Positions 9,034-17,097 of a stretch of 64,000 nucleotides of DNA are shown in pieces. The notes under the pieces were generated by a model. The model was not told where the DNA came from. It worked only from the letters and a program-made list of their open reading frames with translations, and made no database searches. The translations under genes and the position numbers were made by a program. The DNA lies in assembly GCA_900498245.1 (NCBI GenBank), contig LS998015.1:919224-983223 (forward strand), written 5' to 3'. This stretch comes from Candidatus Zixiibacteriota bacterium (GTDB taxonomy: Bacteria > Zixibacteria > MSB-5A5 > GN15 > PGXB01). The stretch's first letter is position 1; each line of letters starts with the position of its first letter.

Positions 9034-10458
9034 ATGTGGGAACTGATCAGCGCCAATAGAAGAAAGTCGTTCTTCCTGTTTGTCATAATGGGGACGTGCC
9101 TTATCCTTCTGGGGTATTTTATTGGCGCCGCCTATTATCCGCAGGGCGGCGGATTTATCGGTATCGGCATCGCCTTTTTCATCTGGATGATGCTGTCCGT
9201 CATCAGTTATTTCTCGGGCGATTCCATTCTTCTGGCGGTCAGCGGGGCGCGCGAGGTTACGCCCGACGTCCATCAGCAGTTATTTAATGTTGTCGAAGAG
9301 ATGAAAATTGCCGCCGGGCTTCCGGCGATGCCCAAGGTGTATATTATCGATTCCCCGGCTCCCAACGCTTTTGCCACCGGGCGAAAACCGGAAAATTGCG
9401 CTATCGCGGTCACGGCGGGTTTACTATCCCGCCTCAATCGCGATGAACTGCAGGGCGTGGTGGCCCATGAAACCTCGCACATCTTGAACCGCGACATTCA
9501 ATTTATGACTTTCGCCGGCGTGATGCTGGGAAGTATCGTCCTTATCTCGCAGGTCTTTGTCCGCGGTCTCTGGTTTTCGGGCGGCGGCAGCCGCTACCGC
9601 GGCCGCTCCCGCGATTCCGGGCAGGGGGCCGCCATCTTCATGATTGTCGCCATCGTCTTTGCCATTCTGGCGCCCATCTTTGCCCAACTTCTCTTTCTGG
9701 CAATCTCGCGGCGACGGGAATATCTGGCCGATGCCACCGGGGCCCGGCTGACCCGTTACCCCGAAGGTTTAGCTTCGGCGCTGGAGAAAATCGCCAGTTC
9801 GCCCGAAAAACTACAGACCGCCAATGACGCCACCGCCGGTTTGTATATCATAAATCCGTTGCAGGCTAATCGCTCCGACTGGAGCGCCTGGACCTCAACT
9901 CATCCCCCGATCGCCGAGCGAATCGCCATCCTGCGGGCTCTTTCCCAGGGCGCGAGTCTGGTCGATTATCAGAATGCATTTAACAAAATCAGGGGAAAGA
10001 AAGATACCGTCATTCCCGATTCCGGATTGAAAGATGCCACCCCCGTCCCGCTTCGCACCGCCGGCGCCCCGCTGGAAAAAGGAGCCGGGGCGCAAAAGCG
10101 AGAACTGGGTGATCTGATCCGGGCGGTAAACGGATTCCTGTTTTTAACCTGTGCCTGCGGTTTGAAAATTAAGATTCCGCCCGATTTTAAGAAAGAATCT
10201 ATCGCCTGTCCCCGCTGCGGACGGGAGAATAAGGTCCCTTCGGCGGAACTGGCCACATTGGCCGGAGTCGGCGCCATAATTTCCAAAGATGTTCCCGGTA
10301 TGTCGAAAGACGGCCCAACATCCATTTACAAACGCCGGGGAACCGGGTGGGAAACATTCAATTGCTCCTGCGGACGGCCCATTCAACTTTCACCGCAATT
10401 CCAGGGAAATGAAGTCACCTGCCCGAGTTGCGGCAAAAAAACATTGATTCAGCAATAA
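9034..10458 (+). CDS. M48 family metalloprotease with C-terminal zinc ribbons
   Basis: A 474-residue HtpX-like membrane protease. Two membrane helices lie in the first 65 residues; the zinc site is HETSH at 145-149, and the third ligand Glu lies in REYLADATGARL. A second hydrophobic pair follows residue 170. Unlike standard HtpX (about 290 residues) it has a C-terminal extension with two Cys4 zinc ribbons (CACGLKIKIPP...CPRCG and CSCGRPIQLSP...CPSCG). The pairing with lemA suggests quality control of membrane proteins. The zinc-ribbon tail may bind substrate or regulate activity; that part is inference. Confidence 0.9.
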   Translation: MWELISANRRKSFFLFVIMGTCLILLGYFIGAAYYPQGGGFIGIGIAFFIWMMLSVISYFSGDSILLAVSGAREVTPDVHQQLFNVVEEMKIAAGLPAMPKVYIIDSPAPNAFATGRKPENCAIAVTAGLLSRLNRDELQGVVAHETSHILNRDIQFMTFAGVMLGSIVLISQVFVRGLWFSGGGSRYRGRSRDSGQGAAIFMIVAIVFAILAPIFAQLLFLAISRRREYLADATGARLTRYPEGLASALEKIASSPEKLQTANDATAGLYIINPLQANRSDWSAWTSTHPPIAERIAILRALSQGASLVDYQNAFNKIRGKKDTVIPDSGLKDATPVPLRTAGAPLEKGAGAQKRELGDLIRAVNGFLFLTCACGLKIKIPPDFKKESIACPRCGRENKVPSAELATLAGVGAIISKDVPGMSKDGPTSIYKRRGTGWETFNCSCGRPIQLSPQFQGNEVTCPSCGKKTLIQQ

Positions 10459-10620
10459 GCGCACTTTCAACATAATTCAGAAAAATTCGATAACTGCCAT
10501 ATTTCGAACGGAATCTAATTATTGTCTCGCAGTCTACCGTCTTTTCACCGTTATTTTGAACTTTCCGGTTGCGTATCTGTTATTCCGGTGTAATAATGAG
10601 ACAACAGGAAAGGATTCTTT

Positions 10621-11232
10621 ATGAATTATTTTAAATCAATTGGTATAATTGCGGTTTCCGCCTTGCTTTTGGGATGTTCCTCCGCCGACAAAGGCACGGT
10701 CAAAGGCGGTCTGAAAGTATCCTCGGATATTAAACTGGACGGCAACCCGGCGACTGTCGCCGGCGTGACATTCCGCCCCCCCTCGGTTTGGAAAGATCTT
10801 GGCCCCAGCGGGATGAGGCAAGCCGATTATATGTATGGCCCGGCGGAAGGGGATTCCGAAGCGGCCAACATGGCGGTCTTCTATTTCGGGGCAACCTCCG
10901 GTGGCGCGGTCGGAAGCAATATCGAGAGATGGATCGGGCAAATGAGCATGCCGGACGGGAGCGATCCGCACAAGGCGGCCAAAACGACCGATTTCTCTGT
11001 TGACGGTATGCCGGCGCACCTGGTGGAACTGAACGGAACATATAACATGTCGATGGGCGGACCGATGATGGGCGGCGAGACAGTTCCCAAGCCGAATTAT
11101 AAAATGGCGGCGGTTGTTCTGGAAACACCCCAGGGAAATCTTTTCTTCAAACTGACCGGCCCGGAAAAGACCGCCGATGAAATGGCCGAAGCCTTCAAAG
11201 CAATGATTATGGATGTGAAAAAATCAGGATAA
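10621..11232 (+). CDS. Predicted lipoprotein, unknown function
   Basis: A 203-residue protein with a lipoprotein signal peptide ending LLLGC (Cys at about residue 19). The mature part contains a beta-rich domain resembling proteins of unknown function that carry a '..W....pS.MR.A.Y..P...GD.E.A...VfyFG...GG....N..rW..Q' pattern. No catalytic motif is visible. ATG at 10621 is preceded by AGGAAAGG. The gene appears monocistronic, 160 bases after the M48 gene and 110 bases before the HesB-like gene. Confidence 0.75.
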   Translation: MNYFKSIGIIAVSALLLGCSSADKGTVKGGLKVSSDIKLDGNPATVAGVTFRPPSVWKDLGPSGMRQADYMYGPAEGDSEAANMAVFYFGATSGGAVGSNIERWIGQMSMPDGSDPHKAAKTTDFSVDGMPAHLVELNGTYNMSMGGPMMGGETVPKPNYKMAAVVLETPQGNLFFKLTGPEKTADEMAEAFKAMIMDVKKSG

Positions 11233-11343
11233 CTGATTTATTTATAATGACTTCGACTTTGGAATTGCTTTTGGGCGAAAATTGATTATTTTTCCTGCGG
11301 TACTACTGTCCGCCGCCAATATTTTTGAGAGGAAGGATAACTA

Positions 11344-11661
11344 ATGCTGGTTGTTACTGATAAGGCAAGTGAGGAACTCAAAAAGGTTCTTGATTCCGAT
11401 CAAGCCAAAGGAAAATATCTTGTTTTATATTTTCAAGGGGCTGGCTGAAGCGGTCCCTCTGTGGGAATGGCTCTGGATGAGTCAATTAATGGATTGGATA
11501 AACTGGAATCGAACGGTGTCAATGCCTTCATCGATCCCAAATTGAATGAATACCTTACTTCTGCGGGTGACATAAATATCGATTTTATCTCTAATGAAAT
11601 GGGCCAGAGCGGATATCGCGTCACTGTGGGGGAAAGCAGTTGCGGCGATTGCCATTGCTGA
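11344..11661 (+). CDS. IscA/HesB-like selenoprotein (in-frame TGA read as selenocysteine)
   Basis: One continuous frame of 106 codons interrupted only by TGA at 11446-11448, codon 35. The N-terminal part (MLVVTDKASEELKKVL...) and the C-terminal part (SGPSVGMALDES...SSCGDCHC) are both recognisable as IscA/HesB-like. Codon 35 falls exactly where the family has its first cluster-binding Cys (G-x-G-C-[SG]-G-P), so reading TGA as Sec restores the motif GAG-U-SGPS. A suitable hairpin lies downstream of the TGA. HesB-like selenoproteins are an established family; this assignment rests on sequence only. Standard gene calling would give two fragments. GGAAGGA precedes the ATG and a strong terminator follows. 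Confidence 0.85.
11469..11483 (+). promoter_or_regulatory. Candidate bacterial SECIS hairpin
   Basis: Stem GGCTC / GAGTC (five pairs, one G-U) with apical loop TGGAT. Flanking T-A and further A-T pairs extend the stem past a one-base bulge. The loop starts 25 nt after the TGA and has G as its second base, which fits the known bacterial SECIS pattern (G among the first two loop bases, 16-37 nt from the UGA). It would recruit SelB. Confidence 0.65.
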
Positions 11662-11683
11662 TGGATTTCAAATATTTCTTGAT

Positions 11684-11716
11684 AATCTGCCGGTCTCGAC
11701 CGGCAGATTTTTTTTA
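11684..11716 (+). terminator. Rho-independent terminator after the HesB-like selenoprotein gene
   Basis: Inverted repeat AATCTGCCGGT / ACCGGCAGATT with loop CTCG, followed by a run of eight T. It separates this gene from the radical SAM locus. Confidence 0.9.
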
Positions 11717-11859
11717 TCCTTCATATTGCGATTGCCGGGGGCCGGACCCCGGCTTGACTCCTATCCTGACATGCGAATGCTCGCCTTTCAATTCAATTCA
11801 AAATGGGTCAGCTTTTACTATTTTGCCCATGCCGATTTCTCTTCAATATTAAAAATGGC

Positions 11860-11887
11860 TTGACAATGTCCCAAATTTTCATAATTT
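11860..11887 (+). promoter_or_regulatory. Candidate sigma-70-type promoter of the radical SAM / peptide operon
   Basis: TTGACA at 11860-11865 and TAATTT at 11882-11887 with a 16-base spacer, about 100 bases upstream of the maturase ATG. The 330-base gap between the selenoprotein gene and the maturase holds only this element and the preceding terminator. Confidence 0.5.
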
Positions 11888-11991
11888 TACGCATCGAAAG
11901 GTACTAGCGTAAGACTACCGGATTCCCATTGCGCGGTACCGAATTGGCTGGTTCACAAATCCATACGTGAAGGACAAGTGCGACTCCAGCA

Positions 11992-13320
11992 ATGAAACCG
12001 TCCCGCTACAACATCTTTATCGACTTGGGTGAAAATCGGCGGCTGGCTTTCAACAGTGTCAGTGCCACCCTGGCCGAAATCTTTCCCGAGGATCTTCCTA
12101 TCGTCGAAAAGCTTCTGCAGAAATCTGCCCGGCCGGAATCCCCCAAGGAAAAAGAGATCTTTGAAGTCATGCTGGAGGGGGGGTATCTTGTCGATGAGGG
12201 CGTCGATGAACTGGAGTTTCTGAAAGTCAAAAACCGCAGCCGCCGCTTCGACAAAGCCACCTTCATGCTGACCATCGCGCCGACCCTGGCCTGCAATTTT
12301 CGCTGTGAATATTGTTTCGAGAATCAGCGCAAAGAAAAAATGACCGAGGAGGTGGAACGGGCCCTCTTGGCCTTCAGCGAAAAACATATCAAGCGCTCGG
12401 AAGCGGCGGTCATAACCTGGTTCGGCGGAGAACCGACCCTATGCGTTCCCACCATTGAGAGAATTCAGACCGGAATTGCCGCGCTCGCCCAAAAATACGA
12501 TGTCACCATGGAGCCGACATCGATTATCACCAACGGTTATCTTATGGATCGCAAAATGGCGGAGCGGCTCAAGGCGGTGGGAGTAGCCGAGGCTCAGGTT
12601 ACCCTCGACGGACCGCGGGAAACGCACGATAAAAGGCGTAAACTCCATAACGGCGGCGGAACCTACGATCGCATAATGGCCAATCTCCGCGAGTCGGCCG
12701 ATATCCTCAAGATCGTCATTCGCGTCAATGTCGATAAAAGCAACTATCTGGAATCGCTGGCCATCCTGAAAGATCTTCGCCAAAACGACCTTATCTCCAA
12801 AATTTATATATACTTCGCTCAAGTGAACGACGCCGACGGAGTCTGCGCCGATGTCAAGGGACAATGCCTTACTACCCGGGATTTCGCTGTCAATCAGGTA
12901 AAAATGTACAGGGACCTAATAGATAACGGCTTCTACCAGATCGAATATCCGTCGATTGCGCCGGGCGGTCACTGCGGCGCCGACACCGACGGTTCCTTCG
13001 TGGTCACCCCGACCGGAGACTTGTTCAAATGCTGGGAGGAAATCGCCGCCGATAAGAGCCTATCGATCGGCAACATCATGGATGATGATCCGGCCCCGTA
13101 TCAGAAAATCAACCGCAATCAATACTTGGCCTGGGATCCATTCGAAAAAAAATTCTGCCGGGAGTGCGATGTTTTGCCAATCTGCATGGGCGGATGTCCC
13201 AAGCATGGCATGAACCAGAATAATCGCGATATCGGCAGTTGCTGCAATTGGAAATACAATTTGAATGATATGCTTTCCCTGAGGTACCTCTGTGATCAAA
13301 GAAAGGAGGTGAAAGAATGA
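11992..13320 (+). CDS. Radical SAM/SPASM peptide maturase
   Basis: A 442-residue radical SAM enzyme. Residues 1-90 form an N-terminal module starting PSRYNIFIDLGENRR, a layout shared by peptide-modifying SPASM enzymes, possibly for peptide recognition. The SAM cluster motif is CNFRCEYC at 101-108, with WFGGEPTL later. The C-terminal SPASM region has HCGADTDGSFVVTPTGDLFKCW and CRECDVLPICMGGCPKHG...GSCC, ligands for two auxiliary 4Fe-4S clusters. Such enzymes install thioether or C-C crosslinks in small peptides. The stop overlaps the ATG of a 27-residue peptide gene (ATGA), so that peptide is the obvious substrate. The exact modification is unknown. Confidence 0.9.
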   Translation: MKPSRYNIFIDLGENRRLAFNSVSATLAEIFPEDLPIVEKLLQKSARPESPKEKEIFEVMLEGGYLVDEGVDELEFLKVKNRSRRFDKATFMLTIAPTLACNFRCEYCFENQRKEKMTEEVERALLAFSEKHIKRSEAAVITWFGGEPTLCVPTIERIQTGIAALAQKYDVTMEPTSIITNGYLMDRKMAERLKAVGVAEAQVTLDGPRETHDKRRKLHNGGGTYDRIMANLRESADILKIVIRVNVDKSNYLESLAILKDLRQNDLISKIYIYFAQVNDADGVCADVKGQCLTTRDFAVNQVKMYRDLIDNGFYQIEYPSIAPGGHCGADTDGSFVVTPTGDLFKCWEEIAADKSLSIGNIMDDDPAPYQKINRNQYLAWDPFEKKFCRECDVLPICMGGCPKHGMNQNNRDIGSCCNWKYNLNDMLSLRYLCDQRKEVKE

Positions 13321-13400
13321 AGATTATTCAGAAGAGCAAAGAAACCCGCAAGCCGTGCTTCTGCTATCTGCAGCTTTGGATCATCTACCCGGTCTGGTGA
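13317..13400 (+). CDS. 27-residue putative RiPP precursor peptide 1
   Basis: A 27-residue ORF that overlaps the maturase stop by four bases and is preceded by a near-perfect Shine-Dalgarno, AAGGAGGTGA at 13303-13312, indicating very strong translation. The N-terminal half is basic and polar (MKIIQKSKETRKP). The second half begins with C14-F-C16-Y and continues hydrophobic and aromatic to a final Trp (tail IIYPVW). The peptide 200 bases downstream has the same length and an almost identical N-terminal half, which is strong evidence that it is translated. By position it should be the target of the flanking radical SAM enzymes, with C14-x-C16 and the aromatic tail as likely core. Confidence 0.85.
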   Translation: MKIIQKSKETRKPCFCYLQLWIIYPVW

Positions 13401-13601
13401 TTTAGCCGGGTGGCTAAGATGCTGGAAAGACTGAGAGAAGCCTGAACCGACGGCCAAACCGCCCGTTTTCTTCGCGACGCCGGTTCGCAAGATATCGGCC
13501 TTTCGGAGAAAATGAGGTTTCGGGCTTACGCAAAAGATGGCGGATGAAAATCGGCCATCACAGGTCATTCATAATACCCATCCCCCGAGGAGGTGAAACG
13601 A

Positions 13602-13685
13602 ATGCGCATCGTCCAGAAATCAAAGGAGACCCGGAAACCGTGTCCCTGCTACAAAATTATGTTCTATATTCTCCCTCCGTGGTGA
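13602..13685 (+). CDS. 27-residue putative RiPP precursor peptide 2
   Basis: Also 27 residues, with GAGGAGGTGA just upstream of ATG at 13602. The first 17 positions differ from peptide 1 only at residues 2 (R for K), 4 (V for I) and 15 (P for F): QKSKETRKPC is identical and C-x-C-Y is kept. The tail diverges (KIMFYILPPW) but keeps length, hydrophobicity and the terminal Trp. A conserved leader with a variable core is the classic RiPP pattern. A strong terminator follows 26 bases after the stop, so the maturase and the two peptides form one transcription unit. Confidence 0.85.
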   Translation: MRIVQKSKETRKPCPCYKIMFYILPPW

Positions 13686-13711
13686 TCCTGAGGTAGAATA
13701 ATCCAGATTAT

Positions 13712-13748
13712 GGGAAGGGCGGCCCGAATCGGGCCCCCTTTCCTTTTA
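13712..13748 (+). terminator. Terminator closing the maturase-peptide unit
   Basis: Hairpin with inner arms GGCCCG / CGGGCC (loop AAT) and outer arms GGAAGGG / CCCTTTCC, followed by TTTTATA. Confidence 0.85.
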
Positions 13749-13805
13749 TAAAGTGAAAGTTTTTCGAAAAGAATTGATTAATATCTTGAAGCGGAAGAGT
13801 GACAG

Positions 13806-14855
13806 ATGAATCGAGAAATGCCGACCATGATGGGCTGGGAAATAACGCGCCGCTGCAATCTGACCTGCCCGCACTGCTACAGCGCCGCCACCAGAAAAGC
13901 GCTGAATGAATTGACGACCACGGAGTGTCTGGAAATTGTCAGGACCATCGGTGAAATGGGCGTGAAAATGGTGGGCTGGACCGGGGGAGAACCGCTTCTG
14001 CGGGAGGACTTGGAAGAAATCGCCGGTGCGGCGCGCAAGTTCGGCATGAAACAGGGAGTTACCACTAATGGCGTTCTGCTTGATGAAAAGAGGGGAAAGA
14101 GCCTGATGAAGGCCGGCGTGACGGCGATGCAGGTCAGCATCGACGGGACCACGGCGGAACGGAATCGTCCCATGAGAAACGCCAGTGACGAGGAATTCGA
14201 AAAAGCCCTCGAGGCCGTGCGCGTATCGGTCCGCCTCGGCTTTAAGACCAGTCTGGCGATGATGATCGGACAGGAAAATCTTGATGATGCCCCCCGCTTC
14301 ATTCATATGGCCAAAAAAATGAAAGCGCACGTCGTCCGTTTCTCCGGGTTTGTGCCTCACGGACGGGGCAAGGGACAGCGAAGCCGCCTCGAGTTCACTA
14401 CCCGCCTGGGTGAATTGAAAGCTTTTGTTTCACAATTTACCGGTTATGAAAAGATGCCGATCGCCTTTGATCCCGGTTTCGGGCCCCTGCCTCCCTATTA
14501 TGAGTTTCATCAATGCATTGCCGGCAAGCAGATGTTTTATTTATCATGCATCGGAGATGTATATCCCTGCACATCCTTACTGAGTAAGGAATTTGTCGTC
14601 GGCAATGTCCGCCAGAGGCCCCTGATTGACATCTGGAACGATCCCAATATGACCAAGATGGCTGAAATTCCGCGCGAAAAAATTCATGGCCCCTGCCGAA
14701 CCTGCCGCTATATGACCGTCTGCCACGGAGCCTGCCGAGGCGCCAGTTATGCCCATACCGGTGACCTCTTTGCCTCTTTCCCGGTTTGTCTGAGACGGGT
14801 CAGGATCAAGAAGAATCCCGCCATGCTTGTCAAAAACGTGAGGAGTTTGAAATAA
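13806..14855 (+). CDS. Second radical SAM/SPASM enzyme (PqqE/NirJ-like)
   Basis: A 349-residue radical SAM protein with motif CNLTCPHC at residues 17-24, followed by GWTGGEPLLREDL and VSIDG. Its C-terminal SPASM-type region has HQCIAGKQMFYLSCIGDVYPC and CRTCRYMTVCHGACRG. The layout is that of PqqE, heme-maturation NirJ/AhbD and other peptide- or porphyrin-modifying enzymes, so the family name alone does not decide the substrate. It lies 120 bases behind the peptide genes on the same strand, after the terminator. A role as second maturase, or in a later processing step, is the simplest inference. No transporter or protease gene is adjacent. Confidence 0.85.
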   Translation: MNREMPTMMGWEITRRCNLTCPHCYSAATRKALNELTTTECLEIVRTIGEMGVKMVGWTGGEPLLREDLEEIAGAARKFGMKQGVTTNGVLLDEKRGKSLMKAGVTAMQVSIDGTTAERNRPMRNASDEEFEKALEAVRVSVRLGFKTSLAMMIGQENLDDAPRFIHMAKKMKAHVVRFSGFVPHGRGKGQRSRLEFTTRLGELKAFVSQFTGYEKMPIAFDPGFGPLPPYYEFHQCIAGKQMFYLSCIGDVYPCTSLLSKEFVVGNVRQRPLIDIWNDPNMTKMAEIPREKIHGPCRTCRYMTVCHGACRGASYAHTGDLFASFPVCLRRVRIKKNPAMLVKNVRSLK

Positions 14856-14998
14856 ATCCGGCGGTTATTCGCCAATTAAATTTATTACCCCATTGATTTT
14901 CTCTTCCGATTTGTATATCGTGTACTAAATTGTCGTTATTTATTGAGAAAAAGAATTCCTATATCCCTGAGTGTACCTTGAAAGAATGGAGGACAAGA

Positions 14999-15748
14999 GT
15001 GAGGAACAGCAGGATTATTCTGTTCTTAATTGTGATTCTTATGGCCGGCCTGATGCCGCTTCTCGCGGAAAATCCCCCTGCGGGACAGGCCGACTCCACC
15101 CATATCATGACCATGGAGCGACCTCGCCTCGACGGGTTGAAGCAGTTTCATGATGTTGTTCGCCCTATCTGGCATACATATCTGCCGGAGAAGAACTATA
15201 AGGCCATTAGGGAATCGGTAGAACCTTTCCAGAAGAGCGTTCAAATCCTTATGGAGGCGCCGATCCCCGACTATTTTCAACATAAAAAGGAACAGATTGA
15301 AGCCGGGCGCAAAGCCATCGCCGACGCCATCGCGGCGTTTGATACGGTCGCAAAGAAGAATGATGATGCCGAGCTGGAGAAAGCCGTGGAAAATGCCCAC
15401 ACCGCCTTTGAAAATCTGGTGCGCGTGATCTCGCCCCGCATGGCGGAAATTGATAATTTCCATCTGGTCCTGTATCCTCTCTGGCATAAGGCTCTGCCGG
15501 CGTCCGATTGGACCTCGATCAAAGCCACCGCGCCGGTGCTTCGGACCGAAATGGATTCCCTGATGGCGGCGCCGATTCCGGAGTGGGCCAAAGAAAAAGA
15601 TCAGCAGATAAACGAACAGCGGACGGCTCTGAATAAAGCCGTTACCGATTTTTGCGAAACTTGTAAAGCCAATAAAGACGAGGAAATCAAGGACAAGTTG
15701 ACCATACTGCACCAGCATTTCATGGCCCTCGACGGTGTGTTTGAGTAA
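14999..15748 (+). CDS. Exported protein with two tandem His-containing helical repeats
   Basis: I do not recognise the family. GTG at 14999 is chosen because GGAGG lies six bases upstream; it yields 249 residues beginning with a signal peptide (IILFLIVILMAGLMPLLA). The mature part is two repeats of about 95 residues: FHDVVRPIWHTYLPEKNYK...APIPDYFQHKKEQI and FHLVLYPLWHKALPASDWT...APIPEWAKEKDQQI. Each keeps F-H, P-x-W-H, L-P and A-P-I-P. The paired His suggest metal or heme binding in four-helix units, but no CxxCH is present. It lies 140 bases after the second radical SAM gene and ends at its own terminator. Confidence 0.75.
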   Translation: MRNSRIILFLIVILMAGLMPLLAENPPAGQADSTHIMTMERPRLDGLKQFHDVVRPIWHTYLPEKNYKAIRESVEPFQKSVQILMEAPIPDYFQHKKEQIEAGRKAIADAIAAFDTVAKKNDDAELEKAVENAHTAFENLVRVISPRMAEIDNFHLVLYPLWHKALPASDWTSIKATAPVLRTEMDSLMAAPIPEWAKEKDQQINEQRTALNKAVTDFCETCKANKDEEIKDKLTILHQHFMALDGVFE

Positions 15749-15787
15749 AGCATAATTGAATTCTCACAATTATTGCGATAAATATCG

Positions 15788-15821
15788 CCGGGATTCGCTA
15801 CAATCGAGTCCCGGTTTTTTT
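15788..15821 (+). terminator. Rho-independent terminator
   Basis: CCGGGATTCG / CGAGTCCCGG (one T-G pair) with loop CTACAAT, then seven T. It ends the transcript of the tandem-repeat protein. Confidence 0.9.
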
Positions 15822-15967
15822 ATCCTTTTGCCGGGGGCGACAATTTTCTATATTTCAACGAATAATCTGGCCGGGATTCTGGCTTTTTGGGGAACTAATG
15901 TTTGATAAAGCGAATTTATGCCAAATAAAGAGCCATTGACATCGTAAAAGGGCGGAGTCTTTGATAT

Positions 15968-16924
15968 ATGCAGAACCGGGTAAGTTATTTGAAATCGATG
16001 CAATCCACTGACCGTGCCGATTTCCCGGCCGCGTCAAAAATTGTTTCGCCTTCCTCCGTGGCCGTTCTTTCCCGCCTGAAGTCTTATCTTCAAATGACCA
16101 AACCGTCCATCATGCTTCTGGTTCTGGTAACCGGGCTGGCTGCTCTGTTTGTCGAGGGAAGCATGCCAGCCGATCCGGCGCGGATGTTTCTATTTCTTCT
16201 GGGTTTGTACCTTACCGGGGGCTCGGCCAATTCTTTCAATCAATATTTCGAACGAGAAATCGATGCCCGCATGATCCGGACCCGTCGGAGAAGGCCCCTT
16301 CCTCTCGGAAAATTGTCGCCTTCGGAGGCGCTGGCCTTTTCCATTATAATCGGCCTGAGCGGGGTATTGCTTCTGGGCTTTGTCTTCAACTGGCTGACCG
16401 CCCTTCTGTCGCTTGCGACCATTCTGTTTTATTCCCTGTTTTATACTCTCGTATTAAAGCCGACCACCTCGCAAAATATAGTCATCGGCGGTATCGCCGG
16501 TGCCATGGCGCCGGTCGGGGCCTGGACCGCCGCCACCGGGGGGATGGCCTTAATGCCCTGGTTCATGTTTTTGATCGTCTTCCTTTGGACCCCGCCGCAT
16601 TTCTGGTCGCTCGCCCTCTGTTTCCAGGATGATTATCGGGCCGCCGGGTACCCGATGCTTCCTTTGGTCAAGGGGCCGGAAACAACCTTGCAGCAGATTT
16701 TTTATTATTCCCTGGCGCTCGTCCTGAGCAGTTTTCTTCCGCTGTTTGCCGGAGCCGGTTGGTTTTATACGGCGGTCGCATTGTTATCCGGTGTGATATT
16801 TATTGTAAAAACCGTTCGAACCCGGCGATTAATGAGTCAAAGGGCGTTTTGGGGCGTCTTTAAATTTTCGATTATTTACCTTTTTGCTCTATTTATCGCC
16901 CTTGTTATAGACAAGTATATTTGA
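15968..16924 (+). CDS. ctaB: Protoheme IX farnesyltransferase (heme O synthase)
   Basis: A 318-residue UbiA-family membrane prenyltransferase with about eight helices. The diagnostic motif NSFNQYFEREIDARMIRTRRRRPLP contains the N-x-x-x-D-x-x-x-D farnesyl-diphosphate site; the second motif region GAMAPVGAWTAATG and the loop FLWTPPHFWSLAL are also typical. It converts heme B to heme O, the first step to heme A. Heme A synthase and the caa3 oxidase lie downstream, so it supplies their cofactor. The first 35 residues extend beyond the family core; ATG at 15968 has GGAG ten bases upstream. Confidence 0.95.
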   Translation: MQNRVSYLKSMQSTDRADFPAASKIVSPSSVAVLSRLKSYLQMTKPSIMLLVLVTGLAALFVEGSMPADPARMFLFLLGLYLTGGSANSFNQYFEREIDARMIRTRRRRPLPLGKLSPSEALAFSIIIGLSGVLLLGFVFNWLTALLSLATILFYSLFYTLVLKPTTSQNIVIGGIAGAMAPVGAWTAATGGMALMPWFMFLIVFLWTPPHFWSLALCFQDDYRAAGYPMLPLVKGPETTLQQIFYYSLALVLSSFLPLFAGAGWFYTAVALLSGVIFIVKTVRTRRLMSQRAFWGVFKFSIIYLFALFIALVIDKYI

Positions 16925-16967
16925 GTTGAATGAATAAAAATCGGTTAGCGCCGGAGATTATTTGACA

Positions 16968-16996
16968 TTGACAGACCGCCAAAATAAACATAATAT
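16968..16996 (+). promoter_or_regulatory. Sigma-70-type promoter of the act-cox operon
   Basis: TTGACA at 16968-16973, a 17-base spacer, TAATAT at 16991-16996. It lies about 100 bases upstream of actA. A second overlapping TTGACA starts at 16962. Confidence 0.65.
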
Positions 16997-17097
16997 CCGA
17001 ACTAAGGCGCTAATTTCGAAATAATACTTTAACTTCGGGAATCTGTATTGAGGATTGTTATAGTCCAGGTTGTTAAAATGCAGGCAGGAAATTTGTA

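Noticed and set aside
11449-11472. A second hairpin directly behind the TGA of the HesB-like gene (AGC-GG-TCCC / GGGA-ATG-GCT).
   Set aside because: Its loop begins only about 10 nt from the TGA, too close for a bacterial SECIS, and G is not in the first two loop positions. The hairpin at 11469-11483 fits better.
11344-11661. Reading the HesB-like gene as a pseudogene.
   Set aside because: There is no frameshift, both halves are conserved, the only stop replaces the key Cys, and promoter-side and terminator signals are intact.
13317-13547. The frame of peptide 1 continues beyond its TGA with only TGA stops until about 13547, which could suggest selenocysteine readthrough.
   Set aside because: Peptide 2 has the same length and stops with TGA followed almost at once by another TGA. 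The extension has no counterpart there and no clear SECIS hairpin.
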